A stretch of DNA of 64,000 nucleotides from Neonectria sp. B-13 (GCA_002682825.1 NOKP01000055.1:62001-126000); one strand, 5' to 3'; numbered from the stretch's first letter, positions 1 to 11,236 are shown. Translations and numbers: made by a program. Notes: generated by a model from the sequence alone, not told the origin.

Positions 1-1117
1 AGCTGAAGTAAATTAGGCGGTGCCTTCCCTGGGTCAAGACGCCAGAGTCCTTGTTCTCGTATAGGTTGATGTTAGAAGTGTCCGATCCGTTGAGAACACT
101 AGCAGTGTCAAGGGGACCCCAGGCGTCACCAGTGTTGACAATAACGGAAAAGATAGGATGGTCCTTGAGGTTCTGGCCAACAGGGAGCTCAATCCAGTCC
201 TTCTTAGGGGGGAGGCTGACGCCAGTCTTCTTGGCAGTCAGAATCTGCGCCTCTGGGCCGATGCCAGAGTTGAAGAGAACGCGGGGCGTGGACAGCGCAC
301 CAGCAGACAGGACAACTCTCCCATTCTTGGCCAGTTTGATGATTTCAGTCTTTCCATTAGCAGCCTGGACCTCGACTCCGGTCACTCTCGAGCCGGAGCG
401 CACGAGGCGGATGACCTTGGTTCCGAGGCGGAGGGTGAAGTTATCGCGCTGTTGAGCCAAGGGGAGATAGGTCCGCACAGGCCCGGCACGCTCCGCATCC
501 TTGATGTTCCACGAGGGGTAGCTGTAGACCTGGTGCTTCTCGTTGGGCTGCTTGATCATGTCAACCGACTTCCAGCCGAGCTTGTCGAAGAAGCCGGAGA
601 GGGTCGAGTAGAGACCCTGATCGTACCGCTTGTTGTTCTCCGAAGGAAGAGTCGTGCCGGGGTTTCGCTTGTAGAGCCTCTTGGCTGCGGGTGCCACGTC
701 ATTCCACTTCCAGCCCTTGGGCCACTTGTCGTTGAAGTCATGCTCAGCCGGGTGCACAAAGACCATGTAGTTGACAGTAACGCCACCGCCGAGCACACAA
801 GCCGAGTATCCAGGCGTGTCGTCGCAGATGTACTCGTTCCACAGGTCAAGTCCACCAACAGCTGAAGAAAGGCCCGGCACGTCGATTGGGGTCAATAAAT
901 CGTCCCAAGCCAGGGTGTGGTTGGAACCTGTCGAGACCGTAGGGCCAGTTCCTCGTTCGAGCAGCAGGACTTTCTTGTTAGCTTCGGAGAGTCGCTCGGC
1001 CGTGATGATACCAGCAGGACCACCGCCGACGACGATGTAGTCGTACGAAGAAGCAGCGGCGGCGGCAGTCGAAGCCAGGGCCAAGGCCGTGAGGCTTCCA
1101 AGAGACGTTAGACGCAT
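1..1117 (-). CDS. Secreted GMC oxidoreductase, cellobiose-dehydrogenase-like flavodomain (3' end beyond window)
   Basis: Seen: one open frame runs from ATG at 1117 to the window edge without a stop or obvious intron, about 372 residues. A signal peptide of about 22 residues (MRLTSLGSLTALALAST, then an Ala run) precedes the FAD-binding motif VVGGGPAGIITAERLSE near residues 30-46. LGGGVTVNYMVFVHP follows near 110-125, and the second GMC signature (SAGALSTPRVLFNSGIGP) near 270-290. The spacing and the GWKWNDVAPAAKRLY stretch resemble the dehydrogenase domain of cellobiose dehydrogenases (AA3), but no cytochrome domain precedes it because the signal peptide leads directly into the flavodomain. 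Known: such enzymes oxidise sugars or alcohols outside the cell and pass electrons to oxygen, quinones or LPMOs. The catalytic His-His/Asn pair lies in the missing C-terminal part, so activity cannot be judged. Substrate unknown. Confidence 0.85.
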   Translation of the reverse strand, partial: MRLTSLGSLTALALASTAAAAASSYDYIVVGGGPAGIITAERLSEANKKVLLLERGTGPTVSTGSNHTLAWDDLLTPIDVPGLSSAVGGLDLWNEYICDDTPGYSACVLGGGVTVNYMVFVHPAEHDFNDKWPKGWKWNDVAPAAKRLYKRNPGTTLPSENNKRYDQGLYSTLSGFFDKLGWKSVDMIKQPNEKHQVYSYPSWNIKDAERAGPVRTYLPLAQQRDNFTLRLGTKVIRLVRSGSRVTGVEVQAANGKTEIIKLAKNGRVVLSAGALSTPRVLFNSGIGPEAQILTAKKTGVSLPPKKDWIELPVGQNLKDHPIFSVIVNTGDAWGPLDTASVLNGSDTSNINLYENKDSGVLTQGRHRLIYFS

Positions 1118-2544
1118 TATGGAGCTTGTTTTTGAAGCTGTCAAGGTGAACGTCTAGGATGCTTGACTGACGGACAAAGAGGGAGAATACAAAAATGATG
1201 TAGATTCTGAACAATTATATGGTAATTACATCTCAACAACAAAGAAGGCCCGAGTTATTCTCGGGGTGGGTCGCTGGGATGACAGGCTATAAGACTCTGC
1301 AATATATCCTGCACAGTCGTCGTTTCTGATACCCTAGCTCCTTGGCAACGCGCATGACGTTTCCTCTTGGGATCCAAACGTTTCCGTGATTGGGATATCC
1401 CAGTTTGCCGAAAGGAACGGACGAAACTTTCTTCAAGCCGTCGACTGACTTGGTTAGAACTCCCGATCATCGGCTGCTCCACACCTCGCGTGTTCAGGGC
1501 GACTATTACGGGTCTCCTCCCTGTCGTCTCCATCTTTAACACTGTGTAGGGGATCTTACTCATGATTATCTAAAACAGCATTAGCCATCTCGGCAGTTTC
1601 CCACGTCATCGGTACCGCACGTTCATGCCGCGAAATCCAGCATCTGTGAAGTGACCATAGCAGACATGGCTGCAGTCGAGAAGACCCGGCGCTCGCTCGG
1701 TTCTGGGAGTTTGAGATGGATGAGAGGTGGAGCAACTAATGCAGGAACCAGAGTGTCAAGAAACGCACCGCTGAGACGGATCCATTAACGATTGGTATGG
1801 TCGTATGCATGAGTGTGATACAAGATCTTATCTGATCTTCTACCTTGTCTTAGCTTCTCGAGCCGCGCGCGTGGTCCACTCCTTCGCCTCTCAACTGGAT
1901 TTACAAATCCCGACAACGGCTCACTGGGTGAGCTTTGACCATGCGCCATTAACATCTTCCTGGTATTAATTATAAGCAAGAGTGAGTAGGGCACGAAGGA
2001 GGATAAGTCTTTATCCGGCCACACGGTGTAAGTGGAGTCTTTTCACAGGGGCTACTTGGAACCAAGACCAATAAGGCCCAGGTACCGCAACCCACGTTCT
2101 TTAGCCTTGTCACACGAAGTGTAGTTAAGAGCTAAGAATGTTCTTGGGGCCAAGATTCAACAAGAAGTTCCATCGCCTTCTGACACCGTTCCACCCCACT
2201 CTGTATTCATCTGAAACCTGATTTAGTATTTTAGTGCCGTAGCCGAGACCCATGTCTATCTCTTTGACAATGATTAGTCGGAGCTATCGGAACTCGGAAC
2301 GGCCGTGGGCCTTGGTGAGAGCACTTTGACGGGTCGACCCCTTCCAGGCCCCGCTGCCAAATATTAGTAGACGATCTTCGTACAGAGTACAGGCTGGTCA
2401 ATATGAGAAGCTAAGAACGCGCTAGGATACTTCTAGGGACGGCTAGGAACGCAGCTAACAAAGACTTCGCAATGGTGAAACGGAAGAAAACGCTGCTGCT
2501 GTGATCAGCCAATGTTATGAAACCCCTAGTAAAGTCTTCTCGGA
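1118..2544. other. Intergenic region, no gene recognised
   Basis: About 1.4 kb between the GMC gene (which starts at 1117 and points left) and the 3' end of the acetyltransferase gene. It contains only short overlapping open frames with no family resemblance and no intron-linked extension. The part next to 1117 must hold the GMC promoter; I saw no clear TATA box or repeat there. Confidence 0.6.
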
Positions 2545-3320
2545 TCATTCACTAGGATCTTTCACATCCAACTCCCTAATTACCCGCGCGGGATTCCCAG
2601 CAACGACAACATGTTTTGGGACATCCTTAGTCACAACGCTTCCAGCCCCGACAGTAGAACCTCGTCCGATGGTCACGCCTGGTAGAATAGTAACGTTCCC
2701 ACCAAGCCAGCAATCCTCGCCGATTGTGATAGGCTTCCCGGATTCCGGTCCTCGAAGACCGTTCCGAACATTCGGGTCTAGCGGGTGGATTCCGCTGTAG
2801 AAGGAACAGTTTGGTCCGACAAGAGTGCGGGCACCGATCGTAATGAGGCATGTATCAACCCAAGCGCTATTGTAGTTGATAAACACACCCTTTCCCAGCC
2901 TGTTAATGTTAGATATGGACTGATAGACTCGAGCTAGGTAGAGACTTGCTTCACGTTGTAACCAAAGTCCAGGTGGACTGGGCCTTCGACCCAAGGCCAG
3001 TCCTGGAGGGCGTATTCATCCTCCTCTGGGGTCGACGCCAGCGGAGGAAGAGCAGTTGTGTCACGAGTGATGCTGTGTCAATATTAGCCGCAGAGAACAA
3101 ACCAAGATGAACTGCTGGCATTGGGCAATTACTCCTTCCACATCTCAATGAGAGTCCGTCGATCAACATCACCTGCCGAATTGAACTTCTTATATGCCCT
3201 AGAGCATTGTGCTCGATCACGTATCAGGCCACTAGTAAAGGCGTAATAAAGCTCGCCATCTCGCATCCGCCGACTATTCTCCTCTTCGTCGATCTGTCGC
3301 AAGTCCATGTTCGCAGCCAT
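2545..3320 (-). CDS. Maltose/galactoside O-acetyltransferase-like hexapeptide acyltransferase
   Basis: Three exons, 3320-3133, 3072-2950 and 2899-2545, give a 221-residue protein. Residues ~16-55 form the Mac domain ([20 protein letters not shown]). From ~90 on are left-handed beta-helix hexapeptide repeats ending [45 protein letters not shown]. The putative catalytic His lies in YSGIHPLD. Known: this family moves acetyl from acetyl-CoA to a sugar hydroxyl, usually as a cytosolic trimer; fungal substrates are mostly undefined. The first intron is GT-AG (60 nt). The second (50 nt, 2949-2900) starts with GCAAGT and ends AACAG after a CTAAC branch site, so it appears to be a GC-AG intron; without it the N-terminal and helix parts are not in frame. 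Length is close to the bacterial Maa/LacA range (about 185-205 residues) plus a short extension. Confidence 0.88.
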
Positions 3321-4418
3321 ATTTCAGTTATGGTTGCTCGAAGCCGAACGTGATGTGACAACAGAACTCGAATTTTTCTCTCAATACTACTACCCGAATT
3401 ATCGAGTAGAGTAATAACGTTGCACAATATTTGAGAGTTGGCGTGATGCCTCGTGTCCGACGGTGGTATCGGTCAGTTTTGCGGGATTATTGCTGTGGTC
3501 TTCTGCGGGGTCTATCGTGAAGAGAGTAGGATCCGCCTGGTGTATTGCTGGTTGAAGCAATCCCTCGGAGATCAAAGATCTCACAGTTGTTTGTACAATG
3601 GGCTGCTTTAATTGAGGCTGAATATAGCTGGAATTTCGCTGTTGTAATCGTATGCTTGGTGTTGTTGCTTGATCTCTCTGTTCGAGGGATTTCCCTTCTT
3701 TTCAGCTCAATCCGGCTCCCTTGTTCCTCTCGGCCCGGTCCGCCCGTCTGACATCACCTACCTGCATAAAACAATTATGGTGAAGATGTGGGATTTGCGC
3801 TTCTGCCACAGTTAACCGCGCGACCCAATGGGGCTAGGTGAGCTGCTCTGCTTGGACTAGACTATCTTGCAATGCATTCTTCTGATTCGTGCGCTAGTAA
3901 CCCTGGTTGGCAACATTCATAACGCTTAGCGCGCATAGCCAATACCTTTGTCATGAACACTTGACTTGGACTTCCAGCAGGACCGGTGCAATCTTCTTTT
4001 AACTCATGGGAATGACTCTGAGTAAAGCCATACCTTCTGGAAACTACGACAAGAGTTTCAGTTTGCGCGCGTAAATAAGCAATGACAACTGAGGCCATTG
4101 TGAATCCATTCAAGGCTGCGTCTCTATACCTTCCCAAGATCTGCGCCGTGAAAAAGAAGTAATTTAACCTTGATGCTTGAGCTAACTCTTCCTGTGTGCC
4201 TTCTACTTCAGGTGGTCGGCTCCGAAGTCTAGATAGAGTCTGCCATGTATAGATGGGATCATTCCTGCAGGCCGAGGCCAGAACCCCCTGGCGGCTCGAA
4301 CTTGAAATTCGGCTCGTCGGTCACCTGCTGTGGAAATTGGAACTTATCCGGACCGGTGAAGCGCAACCAGGCCATTGTAGAACCATATGGTTGGAGCTCT
4401 GGCAGTGTTGGTGGGCAG
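3321..4418. other. Intergenic region, no gene recognised
   Basis: The region lies between the divergent acetyltransferase and the small secreted protein gene. A 91-codon minus-strand frame at 3862-4137 and others look like chance frames: no hydrophobic signal, family motif or splice partner. Nothing else seen. Confidence 0.55.
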
Positions 4419-4420
4419 AT

Positions 4421-4508
4421 TGGACCAACAGCTAACGCCGAACTGGACCAACAACCCGAACAAGGCCGAACTGGACCAACAACCCAGCCAAGCCTAAACT
4501 GGACCAAC
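4421..4508. repeat. Short minisatellite with TGGACCAAC core
   Basis: The core TGGACCAAC occurs four times, starting at 4421, 4444, 4472 and 4500 (spacings 23, 28, 28). The two full 28-bp units share the frame ACTGGACCAACAACCC followed by a diverged Gly/Ala-codon-like spacer. Preceded by T, the core reads TTGGACCAA, a near palindrome. The array ends about 225 bp upstream of the ATG of the cysteine-rich secreted protein gene, so it sits in its probable promoter. Confidence 0.8.
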
Positions 4509-4618
4509 AGCTCTTATGACTGATTAGAAAAAGGTACATACCGCAATAGCAGCTGATTCGTTGCTTGAATACGCCCACAGGCCACCCACGCGGTAGCTGT
4601 GATGGAGGCTTGTTCGAG

Positions 4619-4626
4619 TATAAATA
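4619..4626 (+). promoter_or_regulatory. TATA box of the secreted protein gene
   Basis: TATAAATA lies 109 bp upstream of the ATG at 4735. Spacing and sequence fit a strong regulated fungal promoter. Assignment is by position only. Confidence 0.5.
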
Positions 4627-4734
4627 CAGCCCACGAGCCCACGACATCCCTTCGACTCGGTTTAACTCAGCCAGCAGTTTTATGGCCTCTTGAACAATAC
4701 CACCATCAAACTCTGAACGAACCATTTCCTCAAA

Positions 4735-5420
4735 ATGAAGTTCTCTTTCGCTACCATTCTCATGCTCATCGCAATGGCCCAGGCATGGCAAAGTCAGTCA
4801 ACAGCCCCCTGACCCTTCTGTGTTGATAACTTCATCCCTGCTCACCCATCTGACCAAACCAAGTGATTGCATATAAAGACACCAAGACTTGCAGCAAAAG
4901 CAAACCCAACCGCGTGCTCAGTGGCGGCAACGGCCAGACCCGCTGCTATACATTCGGCCAGAGCATGCCGGGCGTCGGCTGCAAACAAAACGGTAAGGGC
5001 TGCCATGGAAATCTCCCTGTCAGCTCGATCCGCCTCGGCACTGGGGAGGCATGTATGTTTTACGCGAAGGACAACTGCAAGGGCGGCCAAAAAGCGTATG
5101 TTCACGGTAAGAACAAGTGCGTGTCGATTGGTCGCGAGATCAAGTCGTACAAATGCGTAAGTACTCCATCTCCACGTCAACGGAAGCGTTGCTAACACCT
5201 GAGAACCAAAGGCGAACGAGAACGGATGTCGAAGCCGCAATGACTTCCAGCTGTGCATTGCTGCATGCAACACCGGCTGTGCCACCGGCAATCCATCTGG
5301 TTCTTGCTTCGCGCTCTGCCGTAAGTTGTACCACACCTTCAGGGCTGGAGCAGTACTGACATGAATCCATCTCGTATAGCTCACTCATGCAGACTGGGAT
5401 GGGGCATGTCTGGTTGTTAA
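4735..5420 (+). CDS. Small secreted cysteine-rich protein
   Basis: Four exons, 4735-4792, 4864-5156, 5212-5320 and 5380-5420, join in frame to 166 residues; all three introns have good donors (GTCAGT, GTAAGT, GTAAGT) and AG acceptors. Residues 1-18 (MKFSFATILMLIAMAQAW) are a signal peptide. The mature protein has 16 cysteines, an even number suited to eight disulfides. The middle part has the pattern CMFYAKDNCKGGQKAYVHGKN-C-IKSYKC (spacing abbreviated). This resembles fungal small secreted proteins with a crystallin-like beta fold, but I do not recognise a named family. The fourth exon (13 residues after the split codon) is the least certain. Known context: such proteins are often secreted antimicrobial or host-interaction factors; no function is claimed. 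The TATA box and minisatellite lie just upstream. Confidence 0.75.
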
Positions 5421-6296
5421 ACCCGAGTTGTATCGACACTTATCCCACGTTCGACTGGAAGCACAGGCATTGCCTTTAACTTATACACTTTCTCGTCGAT
5501 ACAGTACTGTGTCCGGGGCCAAAGTCGCCTAACTGGGCTGGTCTGGGAGATCTAAGACTCTTGCCATGGTCTACTCAGACAATCTTCGGCTCGTAGATTC
5601 ACGATTAGCTGTCGTTCTTGTGGTTCATTCGGGTTTGTGGCACCAAATCAGTTATTTGTTTCATTTGCAAGGTTTCCCAGTCTTCAGTTTTTCTTCATTC
5701 TTGATCTTCATTTTCTTCTTGGCTGCGCTGGCGTTCTCCAGTCGCCTGGCTTAATTGAGTGGGTTGGTCACTGACCGACAAATTAATTATGCAATTGATA
5801 TTAAACCCTATTATTTTATCCACCTGCGCGATGCACATGTATACCCTTCTCAGACACGTACTTCTAGATAGAAAATAAAGTCTACCCTAGTCTTCTAAGG
5901 CATGATGAATGCTAAAGGAGCTGTGGTGAAGAAAACTGCCAATTCGGCCCTCGTTATGACATTGTTAGGTACAAACGAAGTGGAGATAACCGCCATTCCA
6001 TCCTTCTCCGCGACTTCTTTTTGTTCGCATGAAACGAGTAGACGAAAGATCAACCAACACGCAAGGCCAACCAAGCATGCCATGTATTGCATGCTAGCAT
6101 AAGTATGGGGAGTGTTTGACAAATTTGATCGGGTACAGAAGACATCGCGGAGCTGCTGAGCTGGGACATGGGTTTTCAATGGACTCTACGATTCATTGAC
6201 TGTCTAAGAAATAGAGGAGAATGGTTGAAATATTATACAGGATGTATCCCTACTCTATGAAGAGTAAGAAAATGGTGGTTGCTCATGAGATCAAGG
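5421..6296. other. Intergenic region, no gene recognised
   Basis: Between the 3' ends of the secreted protein gene and the convergent MFS gene. A 94-codon minus-strand frame (5895-6179) has one hydrophobic stretch but no promoter, homology or splice support. Probably 3' UTRs and spacer. Confidence 0.5.
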
Positions 6297-7920
6297 TTAG
6301 CCAGCGGCATATTTTGACATGCCACGCAACTTTGCCCCAAAGAAATAGAACATAAAGGGAGCCGGAATGCCAATGGCAATACTAATAAGAGCCAAGACGC
6401 TGGTGCCCCATCCGTAGTCTAGGCGCTCGTAAAGATATGGAGCAAAGAGCGGAAAGGCGAAACCGGCCAAGCTGCGAAGGACGACTGCGGCAGCGAGGCC
6501 ACTGGCAGCGTAGCGGCTATAGCTGTCGATAACATAGCCTTGCATGCCCTGCAAGCACACCAGAGTTCCTGCGACAAAGATGACGATGCCGATGTTGGGC
6601 ATGATCCAGTGGACGCGGCCTTGGACGCTCCAACCGTACCAGAATAAACCGATGGGAACGAGGATAGACCCCACGAACATGGAAGGAACACGGAACTCGG
6701 GGCGACCGATGCCGCCATTGTTCTCCTTAAGTCGACGATATATGCGGTCCACGAAGCGCATACTGACCACGGCACCGAATATACTACCGACAGCCAACGA
6801 GATGAAGTTGAGCCCACTAATACCGAGGCTCTCACCGTACACCTCAGTCCAGACGACGGGAAACGTCACCGTGATCAGGTAAGTTACCCCGAAGAGATAG
6901 GCCATGTACAGCGCAATAGCCTGGACGATTGGCTGTGTTGCGAGCATGCGTGATGGCCGCACCAAGGCGCCGCCGAGGGCACTCGACAAGCTCTTGGTCG
7001 AGTCGGGGCCGTTGTGCAACTTCTCGTTCCCTGTCTCCTTCACTAGACGCTCTCGTTTTCTGCTCAGGAGAACTGGCGCATATGTCTCCTGCATCCAGAT
7101 CAAGCCGGCCATTTGGATGACTCCGGCTGCAATGCTGGTCGACCAAAAGACCCAACGCCAGGTCGTCTTCTCAGCAATGAAGCCTGCGGCGACCGGCCCA
7201 ACGACAGGACCAAGGATCGGACCGAGACTGTAGATCCCTACCGCCTTTCCGCGTTCCTCTGGCGACCAACAGTCACTAAGCAAGTAGTATGCAGATTTAG
7301 CAACAGTTTTATTCGAAGGGATCATGTAGAATTAGTGTTTCTTACCTTATGACTCCCGCCCCAATAGCAAGAGGGGCGCTTCCGCCGATGCCAGCAAGAA
7401 ACCGGAATACAAAGAACTCGGCTCTGTTCTGCGCAAAACCACAGCTGAGGTTCCAGATCAAATAGAAGAGGTTACTGAACTGCAGAACGTAGGAGCGTCC
7501 AAAGATCTCGGAGATGGGTCCAAAGAAAAGGGGACCGATGGCATAGCCGAGAATGAAGATGGACAGGGCCATTTCCACCTCGATCTTCTTTTGCATACCG
7601 AGATCATCTCCAAGCTTGGTGAGAGCCGGTGACACCATTGACGACGAGACTGGCGATATGAACGTGAAGGCAGACATGGTGATAGTGACTAGCAATTTCT
7701 GTTTCATCGTCCAGTTCATCGGGTTCGCTGGGTCTTGTGGGCTCTCCCAGCTAACGAGATTTGGGTCGTCTGGCTCCTTTTCTGTATCTTGAATTGGCAA
7801 ACAACCTGCCTCTAGATCTGTCCCTTTGACTGCTCCATCTTGATTCTCGGCGGCTGTTTCTGTCGAACCTCGGGGGCTGGATGTCGGCTCCGAGGGGGAA
7901 GTCTGGTCGCCGTGAGTCAT
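6297..7920 (-). CDS. MFS drug:H+ antiporter, DHA1 (12-TM) type
   Basis: Two exons, 7920-7346 and 7275-6297, with a 70-nt GTAAGA...TTAG intron, give 517 residues. A soluble, Pro/Ser-rich N-tail of ~65 residues is followed by PANPMNWTMKQKLLV, a hallmark of the fungal DHA1 (Tpo1/Flr1/Qdr-like) branch. Then come the loop 2-3 motif (GPISEIFGRSYVL, ~129-141), the TM4 arginine motif (FRFLAGIGGSAPLAIGAGVI) and antiporter motif C (GIYSLGPILGPVVGPVAAGF, ~207-226, across the splice). The remaining hydrophobic segments fit 12 helices. Known: the family exports drugs, polyamines or fungal metabolites at the plasma membrane using the proton gradient. It is transcribed away from the Zn2Cys6 regulator at 8526, which is the natural candidate for its control. 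Substrate cannot be read from sequence. Confidence 0.93.
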
Positions 7921-8264
7921 GTTGGTCAGATGTTGTTGTAAGGAAAATAGGATGAGTAACTCCTATGATTCTCTGGTAATTTCTGTCGCTTACTTCGAGA
8001 AATCCATGCCATTATATACAGCTGTGAGATATGGAGGCTGGATGTTGCTTGCTCGGGTTTTGACATAGCGTAAAAGCCGCAGGCCGCTCAGTGCCTTGCT
8101 GTCTTCGATGCCTAGCAGCCAGACTAAGCGTGGAGTAGTTGGGTCACAGAAGAACACATCAGTTACTTACTGAAATGGGTATGCTACATCAAATTAATTC
8201 TGACATAGTCATGCACCTTGCGATTAATCCTCATCCGTAAGGGAGGGAGTAACGAGCCGGAGTC

Positions 8265-8316
8265 AAAAGCCGAGGTCAAAAGCCGAGGTAGGCCTTTTAT
8301 TGGTAGTTCGGCTTTT
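8265..8316. promoter_or_regulatory. Triple AAAAGCCGA element in divergent MFS/regulator promoter
   Basis: AAAAGCCGA occurs at 8265-8273 and 8278-8286 in direct repeat (as part of a 13-bp tandem, GTCAAAAGCCGAG) and as its exact reverse complement at 8308-8316. All three lie between the antiporter start (7920) and regulator start (8526). Zn2Cys6 proteins usually bind CGG/CCG triplets, and GCCGA contains one. A role as operator for the adjacent regulator is inference. Confidence 0.45.
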
Positions 8317-8525
8317 ATCAAGCGGATCCCTTTCACTTTGCGTTAGTCTATCATGGATCTGGTCATGACTTTGCCTATTCAAGTAAGGTCTGGCTTCAAT
8401 CGCATGAACCCCAGTGACGTGCTGGACTCTACAGAAACCGTCTAAATCCGACATCCACAACAGCATCTCGGAGTCCTCCCACCGCGGTGTTTAATTGACT
8501 TGACGCCAACGCACTTGTCAGATCG

Positions 8526-10798
8526 ATGGATAAACGCAGTGCAAAAGCGGCCACGGCAGGAAAGTCGGACCAGCGAAAGAGCCACACAACTCCACAACTC
8601 AGCTGCGAGCTTTGTCGCGAGCGCAAGATCAAATGCGACAAACTCGATCCTTGTTCTCATTGTATCTCATCTAGTGCCGATTGCGTTCCGATCCGCCGGC
8701 TGCGGTTGGCACGCGGCCGACATGCGAACCACTCAAGTCGAACGTCGCCGATGCAACCGGTGCCACAGACTTCGGCTCGCGCAGGACCTACGTTGCCAAT
8801 CCCAACGGCTTCAAATACTGCTAATGCACGGGGTCCTGCCACCGAACGGCCCAATGACTCCTGGGTAGATCTAGCTGAAGAGGTAGGAAGAGTCGCCCTG
8901 AGGAGAAAGTTGAGGTAGTAGAGATGCTCACCTGTGGCTCTGAAGATACATAGCATCCGCCGTGTCGTAGATTCGGCTCCAAGTTCGGTTGAGGAAGACG
9001 GTACCCAAGCATATGCACCTGCACGCACCGATCCCGGCGATGGCGACGGTGGCATGAAGATATTGGGCTTCTGGACTCCCAACGAACCGTCATCAGTCCC
9101 GCCTCCTTGTCGCGACAAGATCGCCTCAAGGAAGCTATGCCAATTATACCTCCAACAAGTGGACCCCATCGTCAAGATCCTCCATCGACCGTCCCTAAGT
9201 AAGTGGATGAATGGGGGACAGTACCTTGGGTATCCAGACTCTCACCCGTCGGTTGCTGCTCTGCGCTCTGCGGTCTGCTACTCGGCTGCCTGCAGCATGA
9301 CAGAAAAGCAATGCCAAACCATGTTTGTAAATACCAAGTCAGCGGTCGTGGCGGACTGTCGAGCGACGTGTGAGGCTGCACTCGAAAAGTCGGGGCTACT
9401 GTCCACAAACGACATTACTGTCCTTCAAGCATTTGTCTTGTATCTCGTAAGCGATTGCACTCGATCCCTGGAGCCTCATCTGTCGGATAAGCAGATCTAA
9501 CATATATACATCAACAAATAAAGGCTAGCAGGAGAGCACATGAACGCAGTCGGGCCGTCTGGACTTTGGTCGCCGTGGCCGTGAGGATCGCAAGAGCCAT
9601 CTGCCTCAAACCCGACTCGGAGCAGAGGACAGGACAGGGAGATTCATTCTTCAATCAGCAAATGCGAAAGCGGATTTGGTACGCGGTTTGCTTGCTGGAC
9701 CTCCAGGCGTCTTTCGGCCAGTCCTCAGAACCCCTTGTAGGACCAGACGAAGCTGCAACGTCCTTGAGTCTACCAGCACATGTCAACGACGCCGATTTCG
9801 ATCCAGGAACAAAACACCAAATTGCAGACAGGGAAGAGCTCACTGACATGACTTTTGCACTTGTCGCCTACCAGGCACTGCCAAGCGGGCGTCTAATCAA
9901 TTCTACGGTGCAGGGGAAGAACGGCTCTGGTGATTCATCGTCCAACATTAGGTCGGACCCATCGTCGCAACTGAGCGACCTGCGAAGATTCGAGGACCAA
10001 GTCTTCCTGCTTCTACGCTTCTGCGATCCAGAATCCTCCCCGTATGCCTGGTTTACATGGCACAACACGCAGTGCTTTGTGGCGGCAGTGCGGCTTTCAG
10101 CGTTGCGTCCTCTCCAACCCACGCGTATGAGCAACCAGGCACTTCCACTACCGCGTCCAGAAAACCACAAGGAGATGATGAGACTAACGTTGACCGTCCT
10201 CGAAAAGGCGCGACTGATGCACACGGATCCTCGTGGCGAGGGCTTTCGCTGGTGCGTGAACGTCCCGTGGCATGCGTTGGCCGTCGCCTTCGCCGAGTGC
10301 TACGTCTGCGAAGATGTGGCCCTTGTACGGCGCGTCTGGCCGCTTGTAGAGGCGTCATATCAGCGCCATCAGATTTCCAATTCGCGCTGTAGCGACGGGG
10401 CAGTACAGGGTCGGCTGGGAGACCTCATGCGCCGAACTCGTGAAAGACTAGCACTGCTTCTGCAAGACGTCTCTGTTGCGAGCGGGAGTTCAGCTGACTG
10501 TCTGGCCGCCAATTCTCTCAGCCACACAACAACCGTTTCAACTCCTATCTCTGAAGAATCGAACGGGACAGTCAATGATTTATTGACTCCTCAGTCCCAG
10601 AAGCAAACGTGGAACCCGACTCCGGTGTCTTTGGAACAGCCAGGTTTGACAACTGGGATACCCGTTACAGACTACACCCCTCAGGAGGGCGCATCAGATC
10701 AGTACTGGAGGGTCTGGGATGAATTTGTTTCAGGCATATCACTCGGCGAGGATGAAAGTCCTAACATGTTCTTGTATGATAATGACTTTGAGGGTTGA
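8526..10798 (+). CDS. Zn2Cys6 transcription factor with fungal-specific middle domain
   Basis: Three exons, 8526-8882, 8946-9446 and 9524-10798, give 710 residues; introns are 63 nt (GTAGGA...GAAG) and 77 nt (GTAAGC...AAAG). The zinc cluster is C27-X2-C30-X6-C37-X5-C43-X2-C46-X6-C53, with basic residues ERKIKCDK. The first splice joins DLAEE to IHSIRRVV, giving a helix plausible as a dimerisation segment. The middle homology domain (PF04082-type) starts near [20 protein letters not shown] and continues through [12 protein letters not shown] and [18 protein letters not shown]. The C-terminal ~200 residues are Ser/Thr-rich and end in an acidic stretch ([16 protein letters not shown]), a possible activation region. 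It is divergent from the DHA1 antiporter with ~600 bp between; local regulation of that transporter is the simplest hypothesis. The start is the first ATG ahead of the zinc cluster. Confidence 0.92.
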
Positions 10799-11236
10799 AT
10801 TGTTATCAACCGAACCGGGCTTGCCTTCGTTCACTCTTGGTCAAGTTCCAAGCTGTACTACGGAGCCTAGGTGCCTGCAGACGCAGAAAGCAGAGTTTGA
10901 AAGGCGAGGTATATAGATTCGTATCGGAACTATCGGTAAGGATCGTATTACAATTAAAGGGGGCCTTAGGATGCCTGGCTGGACTAGAGCGGCATAGTGT
11001 AGTAAGTTGTGGCTTGCGTTTTAATTTCCACATTGCTGCACTGCAAACACTGCATGACCACACAACGACTATAGACACACTATCGAGGCGCTATTCACTG
11101 GGAGTCTTGGCGTTTGGCCTAGACTAATCTAGCCTCCCTTTCACATCATTACAATAACCTCATATCTCCTTGTATGGATGGTATTTTTATCCTCATCTTT
11201 CCATCGTCCGTACGTTTAACTCGATCAAGAATCTTC
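10799..11236. other. Intergenic region, no gene recognised
   Basis: Holds the 3' end of the regulator gene and the promoter of the small secreted protein. Short frames here show no coding signal. Confidence 0.5.

Noticed and set aside
3862..4137. 91-codon minus-strand frame
   Set aside because: Composition looks random and no motif is visible.
5895..6179. Possible 94-residue membrane protein on the minus strand
   Set aside because: Only one hydrophobic stretch, in the 3' spacer of the MFS gene; no independent support.
8916..8921. TAG TAG stops suggesting a truncated regulator
   Set aside because: They fall inside a 63-nt intron (8883-8945) with usable splice signals; removing it keeps the frame and joins plausible protein text.
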